Assembly (NCBI GenBank): GCA_020849155.1
Contig: JADLGU010000098.1
Span: 1 to 9,733 of the forward strand
From: Rhodocyclaceae bacterium
GTDB lineage: Bacteria; Pseudomonadota; Gammaproteobacteria; Burkholderiales; Rhodocyclaceae
DNA: 9,733 nucleotides
Direction: 5' to 3'
In this document: one piece after another, positions 1-7,188 of the stretch
Numbering within the stretch: position 1 is the first letter of the stretch
How the letters are laid out: every line of letters begins with the position of its first letter
The notes under the pieces: generated by a model
The model's database searches: none
What the model saw: only the letters and a program-made list of their open reading frames with translations
Told to the model about the DNA's origin: nothing
Made by a program: the position numbers and the translations under genes

Positions 1-137
1 AGCGGGCGGATGTTGTCGCGCGTGCCGGTGAAGAAGTTGTCGGCGCACAGCACCTCGTGCCCCTGCGCGATGAGCCGCTCGCACAGGTGCGAGCCGATGA
101 AGCCGGCGCCGCCGGTGACCAGGATCGCGGGGTTCAT
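1..137 (-). CDS. NAD-dependent SDR sugar-nucleotide enzyme, UDP-glucuronate decarboxylase-like (N-terminal fragment)
   Basis: Only the first 45 codons are in the window; the gene continues past the left edge. The fragment opens with the Rossmann fingerprint TGGAGFIGSH, with the three glycines of GxxGxxG at residues 9, 12 and 15. A second strand ends in Asp33, within CADNFFTGTRDNI. Asp at this point normally binds the adenosine ribose of NAD. The DNFFTG string is typical of the UDP-glucuronate decarboxylase (UXS, UDP-xylose-forming) branch of extended SDR enzymes, which act in the cytosol on nucleotide sugars. Other epimerases and dehydratases of the family share the fold, so the exact reaction is tentative. 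The ATG overlaps the stop of the upstream glycosyltransferase gene (ATGA), so translational coupling is likely. A good ribosome binding site lies inside that gene. The SDR family call is near certain; the decarboxylase call is moderate. Confidence 0.85.
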   Translation of the reverse strand, partial: MNPAILVTGGAGFIGSHLCERLIAQGHEVLCADNFFTGTRDNIRP

Positions 138-2332
138 CGTCCCATCTCCGTCCCGCGCGCTTGTTGCGCGCACCATTCCCGCCACATGCCGCGCCAGGCA
201 GCCTCGAGGTCACGCGCGAAGGATGCGCCGTCGCAGAACGGCGAGCGCTCGAGGCGGCCGCGCAGGGTGGCGCGAAGTGCGGCCAGGCGGCGCGGGTCTT
301 CCGCCAGGGCGGCGGCGATTGCAAGGTATTCTTCTTCGTTCCGTGCCACCAGTTCCTCCAGCCCGATCGTCGCCAGGATGCTCTCGCTCACCCGTCCCGC
401 CCAGCGGTCGCCTTTCAGCGTCACCACCGGCACCCCCATCCATAACGCCTCGGCGCTCGTCGTGCCGCCGCCGAAGGGGAAGGGATCCAGGGCAATGTCC
501 ACCCGATTGTACGTCTGCAGCAACTCCTGGCGCGGCGCCACGCCTTCGATCAGGATGCGCCCGGCCTCGACGCCGGCATCGGTCAGGCGGCCGCGCACCA
601 CTCGTGCCATCTCGGCATCGCCCAGCCGCCTGGATTTCAACAGCAGGCGCGCGCCTGGAAGGCTCCGCAGCAGTCGCGCCCACAGCAGCAACACACCATC
701 GCTCAGCTTGAGCGGATTGTTGAAGCAGCCAAAGGTCGGCGGCTGGCCGGCCGCCAAGGGCGGCGGCGTCAGCGACGCCGCGCAATCCGGCGGCGCGAAG
801 CACAGATAACTGTGCGGCAGGCGCCAGATTTTCTCGACGAAATGCGCCTCTTCGCCGGCCGGCACGACATGGCGGTCGGCGATGACGTAATCCATCTCCT
901 CCAGGCCGGTGGTGCCGAAATAGCCCAGCCAGCTCGCCTGTACCGGCGCCGGCCGCAGGGCGAACAGCGCCAGCCGGTTGCGGTCGGTGTGGCCGGCGAG
1001 ATCGATCAGGATGTCGATGCCGTCGGCGGCGATCAGGTCCGCCGCCGCCCCGTCCGCCAGTCCGGCGATGCTGCGCCAGCCCTGCGCCGCCGCCCTCAGG
1101 CGCGCCGTCACCTCGTCCTCGGCGTCGTAATTCGAGTAGCAATGCACCTCGAAGCGGCTGCGGTCGTGCTGCGGCAGCACGTTGTCGAGAAAGAAGCCGA
1201 CGGGATGCGCGAAGAAATCGCCCGAGACATAACCGATGCGCAGGCGCCGCTCCGGCTCGGCCGGCGGCGCGGCATTCCGCCTCCACTGGCGATCCTTGGA
1301 AAACGCCGCGGCGAAGCGCCGCGCCGCGGCCAGGAAACCCGCATGGCCCGCCCGCGGCAGATAATGCGGCGCCATGGCCAGCGCCTGCAGCGCATGGGCG
1401 TAATCCGGCCTGGACGCCAGCGCCCGCTCCCAGGCCGCCATCGCCTCAGCCAGCCTGTGGCGTTCGAGCCAGACGTTGCCAAGATAGAAGTTCGCCTCGG
1501 CAAGGCCCGGAGCGAGCGCCAGGGCCTGCTCGAACGCGGCCCTGGCCTGTTCGAAGCGCTCCTGCTGCAGGAGGGCGATGCCCAGTCCGCAGTGCGCCTC
1601 GGCCAAATCCGGCGGCCGTGCCAGCGCCTCCCTGAAGCAGACTTCGGCTGCATCGGCCCGCCCCGCTTGCAGCAGGAGCCCCCCCAGCCCCAGGCGCGCT
1701 TCGGCCAGGTCGGGGCGCAGCGCTAGCGCTCGCTGAAAAGCCGACGCTGCCGCCTCCAGGCTTTGCCGCGAGAGCAGCGCGCGACCGAGCCCGCAGTGCG
1801 CCTCGGCCAACCCTGGCTGCTGCGCCAAGGCCCGGCGAAAGGATGCGGCGGCTTCTTCCTGGCGGCCCAGTGCCATCAAGGCATTGCCCAGGTTGTGGGC
1901 CGCCATCGCATGGTCCGGCCGCAGTGCCAGCGCGCGCCGGAAGCACGCCTCCGCCTCGGCTGCGCGCCCCTGCTGCTGCAGCGCAATGCCGAGATTGCTG
2001 TGTGCGTCGGCGTAGTTCGGCTGCAACGCCAGGGCCGCCTCGTAGCTGGCCCGCGCCGCATCGATCCGGCCTGCGGCGCGCAGCGCCTCGCCCAGGTTGT
2101 TGTGAAAGGCAGGCTGACGGTTGTCGACGGCGATCGCCCGGCCGATGAGTTGCGCCGCCTCTTCGTGGCGGCCCGCCTGGAGGGCCAGCACGCCGAGCAA
2201 GTGCAGGGCGCCGGCATGTTGCGGCGCAGCGGCCAGAATCCGGCGATACAGCGCCTCGGCCTGTGCCAACCGCCCGGCCTGATGGTGCTGCAGGGCGGTT
2301 TTTAACAGGCTATCAGGCTCGCGCGCGTGCAT
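134..2332 (-). CDS. TPR-repeat O-linked N-acetylglucosamine transferase-like protein (GT41, SPINDLY family)
   Basis: The product is 732 aa with no signal peptide or membrane segment, so it should be cytosolic. Residues about 5-311 form nine consecutive 34-35 residue TPR units, each with the usual G-x-x-x-EA-x-x-x-x-x-x-AL-x-x-x-P pattern. A short helical linker follows. The catalytic GT41 region starts near residue 363 with RIGYVSGDFFAHPVGFF; His376 lines up with the HP motif of OGT enzymes (human His498). Further family landmarks are LIDLAGHTDRNR (442-453), APVQASWLGYFGTTG (462-475), FNNPLK with Lys542 at the UDP-binding lysine position, and LDPFPFGGGTTSAEALWMGVP (615-634). Family members transfer a sugar, usually GlcNAc, from a UDP-sugar to Ser/Thr of proteins, with the TPRs binding the acceptor. 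The donor and target here are unknown. The GGTT at the position of GHTT in human OGT resembles plant SPY, which is a protein O-fucosyltransferase, so the donor need not be UDP-GlcNAc. Its stop overlaps the SDR start. No strong ribosome binding site is visible before the ATG. Confidence 0.93.
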   Translation of the reverse strand: MHAREPDSLLKTALQHHQAGRLAQAEALYRRILAAAPQHAGALHLLGVLALQAGRHEEAAQLIGRAIAVDNRQPAFHNNLGEALRAAGRIDAARASYEAALALQPNYADAHSNLGIALQQQGRAAEAEACFRRALALRPDHAMAAHNLGNALMALGRQEEAAASFRRALAQQPGLAEAHCGLGRALLSRQSLEAAASAFQRALALRPDLAEARLGLGGLLLQAGRADAAEVCFREALARPPDLAEAHCGLGIALLQQERFEQARAAFEQALALAPGLAEANFYLGNVWLERHRLAEAMAAWERALASRPDYAHALQALAMAPHYLPRAGHAGFLAAARRFAAAFSKDRQWRRNAAPPAEPERRLRIGYVSGDFFAHPVGFFLDNVLPQHDRSRFEVHCYSNYDAEDEVTARLRAAAQGWRSIAGLADGAAADLIAADGIDILIDLAGHTDRNRLALFALRPAPVQASWLGYFGTTGLEEMDYVIADRHVVPAGEEAHFVEKIWRLPHSYLCFAPPDCAASLTPPPLAAGQPPTFGCFNNPLKLSDGVLLLWARLLRSLPGARLLLKSRRLGDAEMARVVRGRLTDAGVEAGRILIEGVAPRQELLQTYNRVDIALDPFPFGGGTTSAEALWMGVPVVTLKGDRWAGRVSESILATIGLEELVARNEEEYLAIAAALAEDPRRLAALRATLRGRLERSPFCDGASFARDLEAAWRGMWREWCAQQARGTEMGR
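146..149 (-). promoter_or_regulatory. Ribosome binding site for the SDR gene
   Basis: GGAG on the minus strand lies 8 nt before the ATG at 137-135. It sits within the last codons of the upstream glycosyltransferase gene. It supports both this start and reinitiation or coupled translation at the ATGA overlap. Confidence 0.6.
1587..1810 (-). repeat. DNA-level repetition inside the TPR array
   Basis: An identical 20-bp stretch (ccgcagtgcgcctcggccaa on the plus strand) occurs at 1587-1606 and 1791-1810. The copies are exactly 204 bp apart, which is two 102-bp TPR units. They encode the matching LAEAHCGLG segment of TPR units 6 and 8. This points to internal duplication of repeat units or to conversion between them. 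Confidence 0.75.
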
Positions 2333-2405
2333 GGGTGACTTTCGGAGCGGGCCCGGGCGGCCTGCGACAAACTGCCCTTCTCTGGCAAATTGATTTCGAA
2401 TGCAT
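2333..2405 (-). promoter_or_regulatory. Short leader of the TPR-glycosyltransferase gene, promoter not resolved
   Basis: These 73 bp separate the upstream intrinsic terminator from the glycosyltransferase start, so any dedicated promoter for the glycosyltransferase-SDR pair should lie here or depend on read-through of the terminator. The upstream half is AT-richer and the half next to the gene is very GC-rich. I find no convincing -35/-10 pair and no clear ribosome binding site. Confidence 0.3.
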
Positions 2406-2436
2406 AAAAAAAAACCGGGAGGCTCGCGCCTCCCGG
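2406..2436 (-). terminator. Strong intrinsic terminator after the secreted-protein gene
   Basis: Read on the minus strand, a perfect 9-bp GC-rich stem (CCGGGAGGC / GCCTCCCGG) closes on a GCGA tetraloop, which is a stable GNRA loop, and is followed at once by nine T residues (2406-2414). It starts 41 bp after the stop of the 667-codon gene. It separates that gene from the glycosyltransferase gene downstream. Confidence 0.93.
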
Positions 2437-2477
2437 AATGGTTTGATGCGGTCCGGCTATTCGCCGTAACGGCCTTC

Positions 2478-4481
2478 TTAGTTGCCGTTCAGGCTCTTGA
2501 AGGCGTCCTGGAGCTGATACTGGCCTTCGGATCCCGGCGCGCGGTCGATCATGCCGGCCGGACCGTCGAAGTCAACACCCTGGGTGCTGGAAGCCTCGAT
2601 GAAGTTCTGGCTGGCCGGGTTGTACAGATAGTTCTGCACGCGCAGCGTGGTGCCGGTGTTGGAAACGATGCGCAGGCGCGATCCGCCGCGAACCGCGTCG
2701 TAGGTTGCCGTGGATGCCCCATTGTTGGCGCTGGCCGGAGCGGAAGTCAGCTTCGCATCCACATCGGCCGCGGTCATGTTGAGCACCTGCAGCGGCGCCA
2801 GATCGGCCAGCTTGCCCCACGGGCCGTACTTGCCGTCAGCCTGGATGATCTGGCCCCAGACGTCGGCGCTGCGGGTTTCGCTGTTGTTGATCAGGCGGAT
2901 CACGCTCATCCAGCCGTTGGCGGCCATCTGCGCGCTGTTGGCGTAGTTGCGCACGTCGATCTTGACGCCGCCGCCCAGGCTGTACAGCGGGCCGTTGCAG
3001 ATGTCGTCCTGCTCGCCCTGGCCACCGGCCGCAGGCGCGTCCTTCGCTTTTTTCAGCCTGGCAACAGCGGAGAATTGCGCCTGCGGAATCACGGCGGCGG
3101 CGTTGGTCATACAGACATAAGCCGGGCCCGTGCCCACGGCGGCATTGCCGGAAGTCGCGCCGAACAGGTTGTTCAGATCGCCCGTCGCGGCAGTGACATC
3201 GACCGACGCGGCAGCCACATCCCCAGCGGCAATCGTTCTGACAGCAGTGCTATAGGCAACCCATCCAGCATTGTTCAGGGTTGCGGCTGCTGAACCACCA
3301 GGAACAGCCGTACCGCAATAAGGATCCGTCGTCAGCCAGAGAGAGGCGCCCAAGGGGAACCCGTTGGTGGATGAGACCGTGGCGACCAAGGTGTTGCCCT
3401 CGACCAGGCCGGCAGACGAGGTGGCCGGTCCGGGGCCGATTTCCTTGACACCGGCGGGAACGGCCGGATTGGCGAGCAGATACTGGGTGGCCAGATCGCG
3501 GTCGTAGCCGGTGCCGTTCTGCGTCAGCGTGATGCTGCCCAGGTTGATGGTTGTCGGCGAGCGGTAGGCCACCAGAAAGTCGGCAGCGGTGCCAGCGCCG
3601 GAAGCAGTACCGGTGAACCGCGTGTTGCCCTGAGCCGGATTGATGCGCGCATCCCCCGTGCTCTTGGCGATAACGGGCAGGATGTTGGTCGGGAAGGTCA
3701 TCAGCGTGGCGGTGTTGGTGGAGCCGCCGCGCGTGTGCTCGTCCTCGGTCGCGTCGGAGGTGGTCGCCATGGCCAGCGGGTTGGTCAGCGCGGTGAAGTG
3801 CTTGAACGACACCGGCATTACCGGGGTTTCCTTGCAGATGCTGCCGTCGGTGCCGGCCACGTTGTTGGTGTAGTCGTTGACGATATCGCCGGTCGTCGCG
3901 TAGAGGTTGTTGATCGTGCCGCGTGCGGCGGAGACGTTGGTGGCGGTGCCGTTAACATCAATTGCGACGTCAGCATCTCCCAGTCGGTTGTTGGTGACGT
4001 TGATGGAGATCAGCGGCTGCTTGACCAGTTCGACCGCCGCACCGGTGGCCGCGGTGCTGCCGTCGATGATGCCGGCCACGTGCTTGTTGACGCGGATGGT
4101 GGCCCATGCCGTGGTCTTGTCGGCGCTCAGGCCGGTGGCGAGGACATTGTAATCGCCGCCGTCAGCGCCCGTGGCTTGCGACAGCAGCAAGCCCGACACG
4201 CCGTCCGAGACGGAGATGGTGGTGGCGCCGGGGGCCGCGGCCCACAGGGCACCGTTGCCGAGCGTGAATTGCACCTGGAAGGTCTGGTCCTGGACACGCG
4301 CATCGACGTCGCCGGCGAAGCGGTAGGCCACGCTGGGCGAGAGAATCGCTTGCGTGTTGTCGGTGACGGCCTCGCGCGCGATCGACACGGAGGACGACTG
4401 GATCTGACCGGCAAAGGCGCCTGCGGCTGCGACACCAGCAAAAGCACCCAGGATCATGCGGGTAAGAAGTTTTTGTTTCAT
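2478..4481 (-). CDS. Exported Thr/Ser/Ala/Gly-rich protein of unknown function
   Basis: The product is 667 aa. I do not recognise the family. It starts with a clear Sec signal peptide: positive MKQKLLTR, a hydrophobic core and a likely signal peptidase I site after AFA at residue 24. The mature part is rich in Thr, Ser, Ala, Gly and Asn, with many short alternating strands such as QTFQVQFTLG, suggesting beta-sandwich domains. There is no lipobox, no further membrane segment and no sorting motif I can name. Four cysteines (216, 389, 457, 495) could form disulfides. A lysine-rich, charged linker (KKAKDAPAAGGQGEQDD, 477-493) precedes a last domain of about 160 residues. That domain contains SVIRLINNSETRSADVWGQI (526-545), which recalls beta domains of secreted proteobacterial proteins. 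GAAAGGG 9 nt before the ATG supports the start. It has its own promoter-like region and a strong terminator, so it is probably separately and perhaps strongly expressed. A surface-layer-like protein or T2SS substrate is possible but only inferred. Confidence 0.88.
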   Translation of the reverse strand: MKQKLLTRMILGAFAGVAAAGAFAGQIQSSSVSIAREAVTDNTQAILSPSVAYRFAGDVDARVQDQTFQVQFTLGNGALWAAAPGATTISVSDGVSGLLLSQATGADGGDYNVLATGLSADKTTAWATIRVNKHVAGIIDGSTAATGAAVELVKQPLISINVTNNRLGDADVAIDVNGTATNVSAARGTINNLYATTGDIVNDYTNNVAGTDGSICKETPVMPVSFKHFTALTNPLAMATTSDATEDEHTRGGSTNTATLMTFPTNILPVIAKSTGDARINPAQGNTRFTGTASGAGTAADFLVAYRSPTTINLGSITLTQNGTGYDRDLATQYLLANPAVPAGVKEIGPGPATSSAGLVEGNTLVATVSSTNGFPLGASLWLTTDPYCGTAVPGGSAAATLNNAGWVAYSTAVRTIAAGDVAAASVDVTAATGDLNNLFGATSGNAAVGTGPAYVCMTNAAAVIPQAQFSAVARLKKAKDAPAAGGQGEQDDICNGPLYSLGGGVKIDVRNYANSAQMAANGWMSVIRLINNSETRSADVWGQIIQADGKYGPWGKLADLAPLQVLNMTAADVDAKLTSAPASANNGASTATYDAVRGGSRLRIVSNTGTTLRVQNYLYNPASQNFIEASSTQGVDFDGPAGMIDRAPGSEGQYQLQDAFKSLNGN

Positions 4482-4590
4482 GTGATGGTTCCCTTTCGCG
4501 ATTGAGAAAAATCCTAAGGCTGTGATGCAGTCTGGCGCGGTTTCCCTGGCTCGATCGCATCGCTGCTTGCCGCAGCAACCTCTACTTTAC

Positions 4591-4619
4591 ATTAACACAG
4601 CATTGCTAATATACAACAA
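4591..4619 (-). promoter_or_regulatory. Probable promoter of the secreted-protein gene
   Basis: This AT-rich island in a GC-rich genome lies about 110 nt before the ATG. The minus strand has two overlapping sigma70-like options. One is TATATT at 4613-4608, a 5/6 match to the -10 consensus, with only a poor -35 upstream. The other is TTGTTG at 4619-4614 with GTTAAT at 4596-4591, spaced 17 bp. The T9 tract just upstream could act as an UP-like element. The leader of roughly 100 nt contains a small 5-bp hairpin (4562-4576). Confidence 0.4.
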
Positions 4620-4622
4620 AGA

Positions 4623-4730
4623 TTAAAAAAAAACAGTGCCGTCGTACTCGATTTCCTGGCGCCGCGACAGACGGTATGAAATGGCGCTCTCAGAGTCTTG
4701 TCCGATATGTGTGGTTTCGGGCTCCTCCAT
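4623..4730 (-). CDS. Possible small 35-aa ORF in phase with and just after gspD
   Basis: A 35-codon frame (MEEPETTHIG... ending in GTVFF) starts 6 bp after the gspD stop and ends inside the T9 tract. It is in the same phase as gspD, so it could be a separate small protein, a read-through extension of GspD, or a former C-terminus cut off by a stop mutation. The composition is protein-like, acidic at the start and then basic (YRLSRRQEIEYD), but there is no properly spaced ribosome binding site. A stretch of 37 codons without a stop is expected by chance roughly one time in five or six. I recognise no homologue. Confidence 0.22.
   Translation of the reverse strand: MEEPETTHIGQDSESAISYRLSRRQEIEYDGTVFF
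4625..4670 (-). terminator. Possible weak terminator of the T2SS operon
   Basis: On the minus strand CTGTCG (4670-4665) can pair with CGACGG (4644-4639), including one G-U pair. The loop is about 20 nt, and a nine-T tract (4633-4625) follows after 5 nt. The stem is short and the loop long, so termination may be inefficient. The T tract itself is striking, and the location between gspD and the next promoter fits. Confidence 0.3.
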
Positions 4731-4736
4731 CCTGGT

Positions 4737-7187
4737 TCATCGTGCCGGTGGGCGCGGGTTGCCGCCTCGCACCGCTTCTAGCAACTCTTGTTTTAGCTTC
4801 TCGTCCGTAACTGCCTTGCCCTGGGATTCGGGTGCGCTGGTTGCGCCCGGCGCCGCTGCAGCAGGCAGTTTGGCTTTTTCTTGCGCGGAATTTAACTCAT
4901 TCCCCGGTTGTTTTGGAAGCATTATTTTTTCAGATTCACGGCCTGGCCCGGTCAGGTGTTGCGCCGGCGCAACACTAGGCGCCGGTTCATCCTTTTCAGG
5001 AATGACATAGGGCTGGGCGGCCGGTGCAGCAGGCAACGGTTTGCTTGCCGCCGGAGCCGCCGGTTTTTCGCGGTTGGCCGCCGCTTGCGGCTGCGCCCCC
5101 GGCAGCGCGCGCGCCCAGTCGAACTGGCCGCGAAAGGCGTCGGTGACCGCGCGCGCGTCGAAATCGTCCTCGATGACGTAGGAGGTGATCAGCACCACCA
5201 GTTCGGTCCGGTCGCTGTTCTCGCTCATGCCGGTGCGGAAAAGCGGGCCGACCACGGGGATGTCCTTGAGCAGCGGGATGCCGCTGTGGCCGTCGGTTTT
5301 CTGCTCCTGCATGAGGCCGCCGAGCAGCACCGTGCCGCCGTCCGCCATCGTGAGCTTGGTGTCCACCTTGCGCGTCGAGATTACCGGCGAGGAGTTGACG
5401 CCGGTCTCGTTGGCCTGGGCGGCGCTCACCTCCTGCGCCACCTCGAGGTCGATGCGGCCGCCGGAATGGATCACCGGCTTCACCTTGAGTATGACGCCAG
5501 TATTGCGATACTGGATCGTCTGCAGGATGCCGGTAGTGCCGCTGAGGGTGCCGGTGTTGGCGCTGGAAACCTGGCTGGTGAGGATCGGCACCTCCTGGCC
5601 GACCTGGATGGTGGCCGTCTCTCCGTTGCGCGCGATGATGCTTGGATTGGACAGGATGCGCACCTTGTTGGTGCTCGCCAGCATGCTGAGCAGCGCGCGC
5701 GGATCGCCGGCGGCGCCGGACAGGGCAATGCGAAATACCGACCCGGCCAGGGATCCGTAACTGCCCGGGGTGCCCGTGCCGAGATTGACGTTGTAGCCGT
5801 GGCTCATGAATTGCTTGGCCAGCCACTGGAAACCGAATTGCTCGGATTCGGTCAGGCGCACCTCGGCGACGGTGGCCATCATCAGCGCGCTGCGCCCGGG
5901 CCGGTCGAGTTCCTGCAGCAGATCGCGCCACTTCTGGAACTCGGCCGCCGTGGCCTGGATGATGAGGCTGTTCGAGGCCGGGTTCACCACCACCCGGGGC
6001 GCCGCGCGCGCCGCAGGCACGGCGCCCGCGGCGCCGGAAGGCGGTGGCGAGGCGGCGGCGCCCATGACCTCCTGCAGGGTTTTTGCCAGATCGGCGGCGA
6101 CGGTGTTGCGCACTTGATAGAGGATGTAGCCGCTGCCCCCGGCCTGCTGCGGCCGGTCGAGTTCGCGCCCCCAGCGCAGGGCATGGTTGAGCGTGTTTTC
6201 GCTGACTGCGAAAACGATCACCGCATTTAACGCGCCGACGGGAATCACCAGGATCGGCGTGTTGGCCGCCGGATTCGTTGCGACCGCGTAGCCCTCGGCC
6301 GTCAGGGCGTCCAGGATGCGCTTGCTCAACTCGTCGGCGGTGGTATGGGCCGGCGATATGCGCGCCGAAAGACGGCCGCGCATCAGGGGCTGGTCGAGTA
6401 TCTGGATGGCCTCGATGGCGGCATTCACCGTGTCCGACTGCCCGCTGAGCAGGAGCGCGTTGCGCGGCGCGTCGTCCTGGACGTTGAGCCGGCCGCCGGG
6501 AAACAGCACGCGCAGCCAGTTCGCGGCATTCGTCACCAGCGTGTTTTCCAGCTCGACCAGGTGAAAGACGGGGCGCAGGCTGCCGGGAACCTCGGGCAAG
6601 GCGCGACCGCGGCGGATCTCGGGGAGATAGCCGGCTTGCGCATTGTCGGGCACGAAGCGCAGGAGGCCCTGAAATTCGTTTATTGCAACGCCATAGGAGC
6701 GCAACACGGCGCGCGCGGCTTCGAAGAGCTGCTCGTCGGTCTGCGGCTTGCCGGTGCGCAAACTCACCATGTCGCTGCGGCCCTGCACCTCGGGGGCGAG
6801 GGAGATGTTGCGCTTGAGGATATGCGCGAATACCGTCTCGATGAACTGCGCCAGCGGCAGGTTTTCAAGGTTGACCGAGGCTTCGACGGGCATGCCGCGC
6901 TCGGCCTCGGCCGGCTGCGGGCGGACAATCGCGGCGCGCGCCGGCGTCGGCGGTTTGGGAGTCTGGAAAAAACCGGTCTCCTTCGGCCTGCTCTCATGCG
7001 CCTCGCCAGAAGGCGCCGATGCCCTGGGCTGTTCGGTACGACCCGGCAAGGCAAGCGGCCCGGGTATCATCGGCTTCTCCGGGAAGAGGCCGCAGCCGGC
7101 GATGAGCAACGCCAACATCAGCGAGGCGAGCCGCCGCCCCTGTGCAGCCGCGGCAAGGGAATGCTCGGATTCTTTCATGGTTTTCAT
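4737..7187 (-). CDS. gspD: Type II secretion outer-membrane secretin GspD, lipoprotein form
   Basis: The product is 816 aa and forms the outer-membrane channel of a T2SS. A lipoprotein signal peptide ends in IAG-C with Cys32 as the lipidation site, followed by a Pro-rich linker to about residue 100. The GspD domains follow in order: N0 (about 103-180, NLENLPLAQFIETVF), N1 (205-267), N2 (272-347), N3 (354-430) and the secretin core (432-672). Core hallmarks are VPILTSQV (533-540), QYRNTGVILKVKP (559-571), PVISTRKVDTKLTMADGGTV (601-620) and GIPLLKDIPVVGPLF (636-650). A tail of about 125 residues, rich in Pro and Ala, ends in a short helix-like segment (DEKLKQELLEAVRGG). The start follows the upstream stop by 1 bp; a second ATG at codon 4 is equally possible. 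GspD suits it better than MshL or PilQ because of the N0-N3 layout and the GspC/L/M-like neighbours. Known lipoprotein secretins such as HxcQ of Pseudomonas reach the outer membrane without a separate pilotin. Confidence 0.93.
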   Translation of the reverse strand: MKTMKESEHSLAAAAQGRRLASLMLALLIAGCGLFPEKPMIPGPLALPGRTEQPRASAPSGEAHESRPKETGFFQTPKPPTPARAAIVRPQPAEAERGMPVEASVNLENLPLAQFIETVFAHILKRNISLAPEVQGRSDMVSLRTGKPQTDEQLFEAARAVLRSYGVAINEFQGLLRFVPDNAQAGYLPEIRRGRALPEVPGSLRPVFHLVELENTLVTNAANWLRVLFPGGRLNVQDDAPRNALLLSGQSDTVNAAIEAIQILDQPLMRGRLSARISPAHTTADELSKRILDALTAEGYAVATNPAANTPILVIPVGALNAVIVFAVSENTLNHALRWGRELDRPQQAGGSGYILYQVRNTVAADLAKTLQEVMGAAASPPPSGAAGAVPAARAAPRVVVNPASNSLIIQATAAEFQKWRDLLQELDRPGRSALMMATVAEVRLTESEQFGFQWLAKQFMSHGYNVNLGTGTPGSYGSLAGSVFRIALSGAAGDPRALLSMLASTNKVRILSNPSIIARNGETATIQVGQEVPILTSQVSSANTGTLSGTTGILQTIQYRNTGVILKVKPVIHSGGRIDLEVAQEVSAAQANETGVNSSPVISTRKVDTKLTMADGGTVLLGGLMQEQKTDGHSGIPLLKDIPVVGPLFRTGMSENSDRTELVVLITSYVIEDDFDARAVTDAFRGQFDWARALPGAQPQAAANREKPAAPAASKPLPAAPAAQPYVIPEKDEPAPSVAPAQHLTGPGRESEKIMLPKQPGNELNSAQEKAKLPAAAAPGATSAPESQGKAVTDEKLKQELLEAVRGGNPRPPAR

Positions 7188-7188
7188 T

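Noticed and set aside
812..1726. Plus-strand open frame opposite the TPR-glycosyltransferase
   Set aside because: Its Arg/Gln-rich repetitive product mirrors the antisense TPR repeats, and the minus-strand gene has clear TPR and GT41 motifs.
1446..2217. Repeated units that might be read as a tandem DNA array or CRISPR
   Set aside because: The period is 102 bp and in frame, and the units encode TPR motifs. There are no conserved short repeats with variable spacers.
3735..4505. Plus-strand open frame opposite the secreted-protein gene
   Set aside because: Its Gly/Val/Asp/Arg-rich product has no motif. The minus-strand gene has a signal peptide, a ribosome binding site and a terminator.
4691..4740. 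Tiny frame whose ATG overlaps the gspD stop (MNQDGGARNHTYRTRL)
   Set aside because: It has only 16 codons, no ribosome binding site and no conservation evidence. The ATGA overlap alone is not enough.
4908..6230. Long plus-strand open frame opposite gspD
   Set aside because: It lies wholly antisense to a secretin with clear domain motifs. Its product is Arg/Gly/Ala/His-rich with no domain, as expected from the reverse of GC-rich coding DNA.
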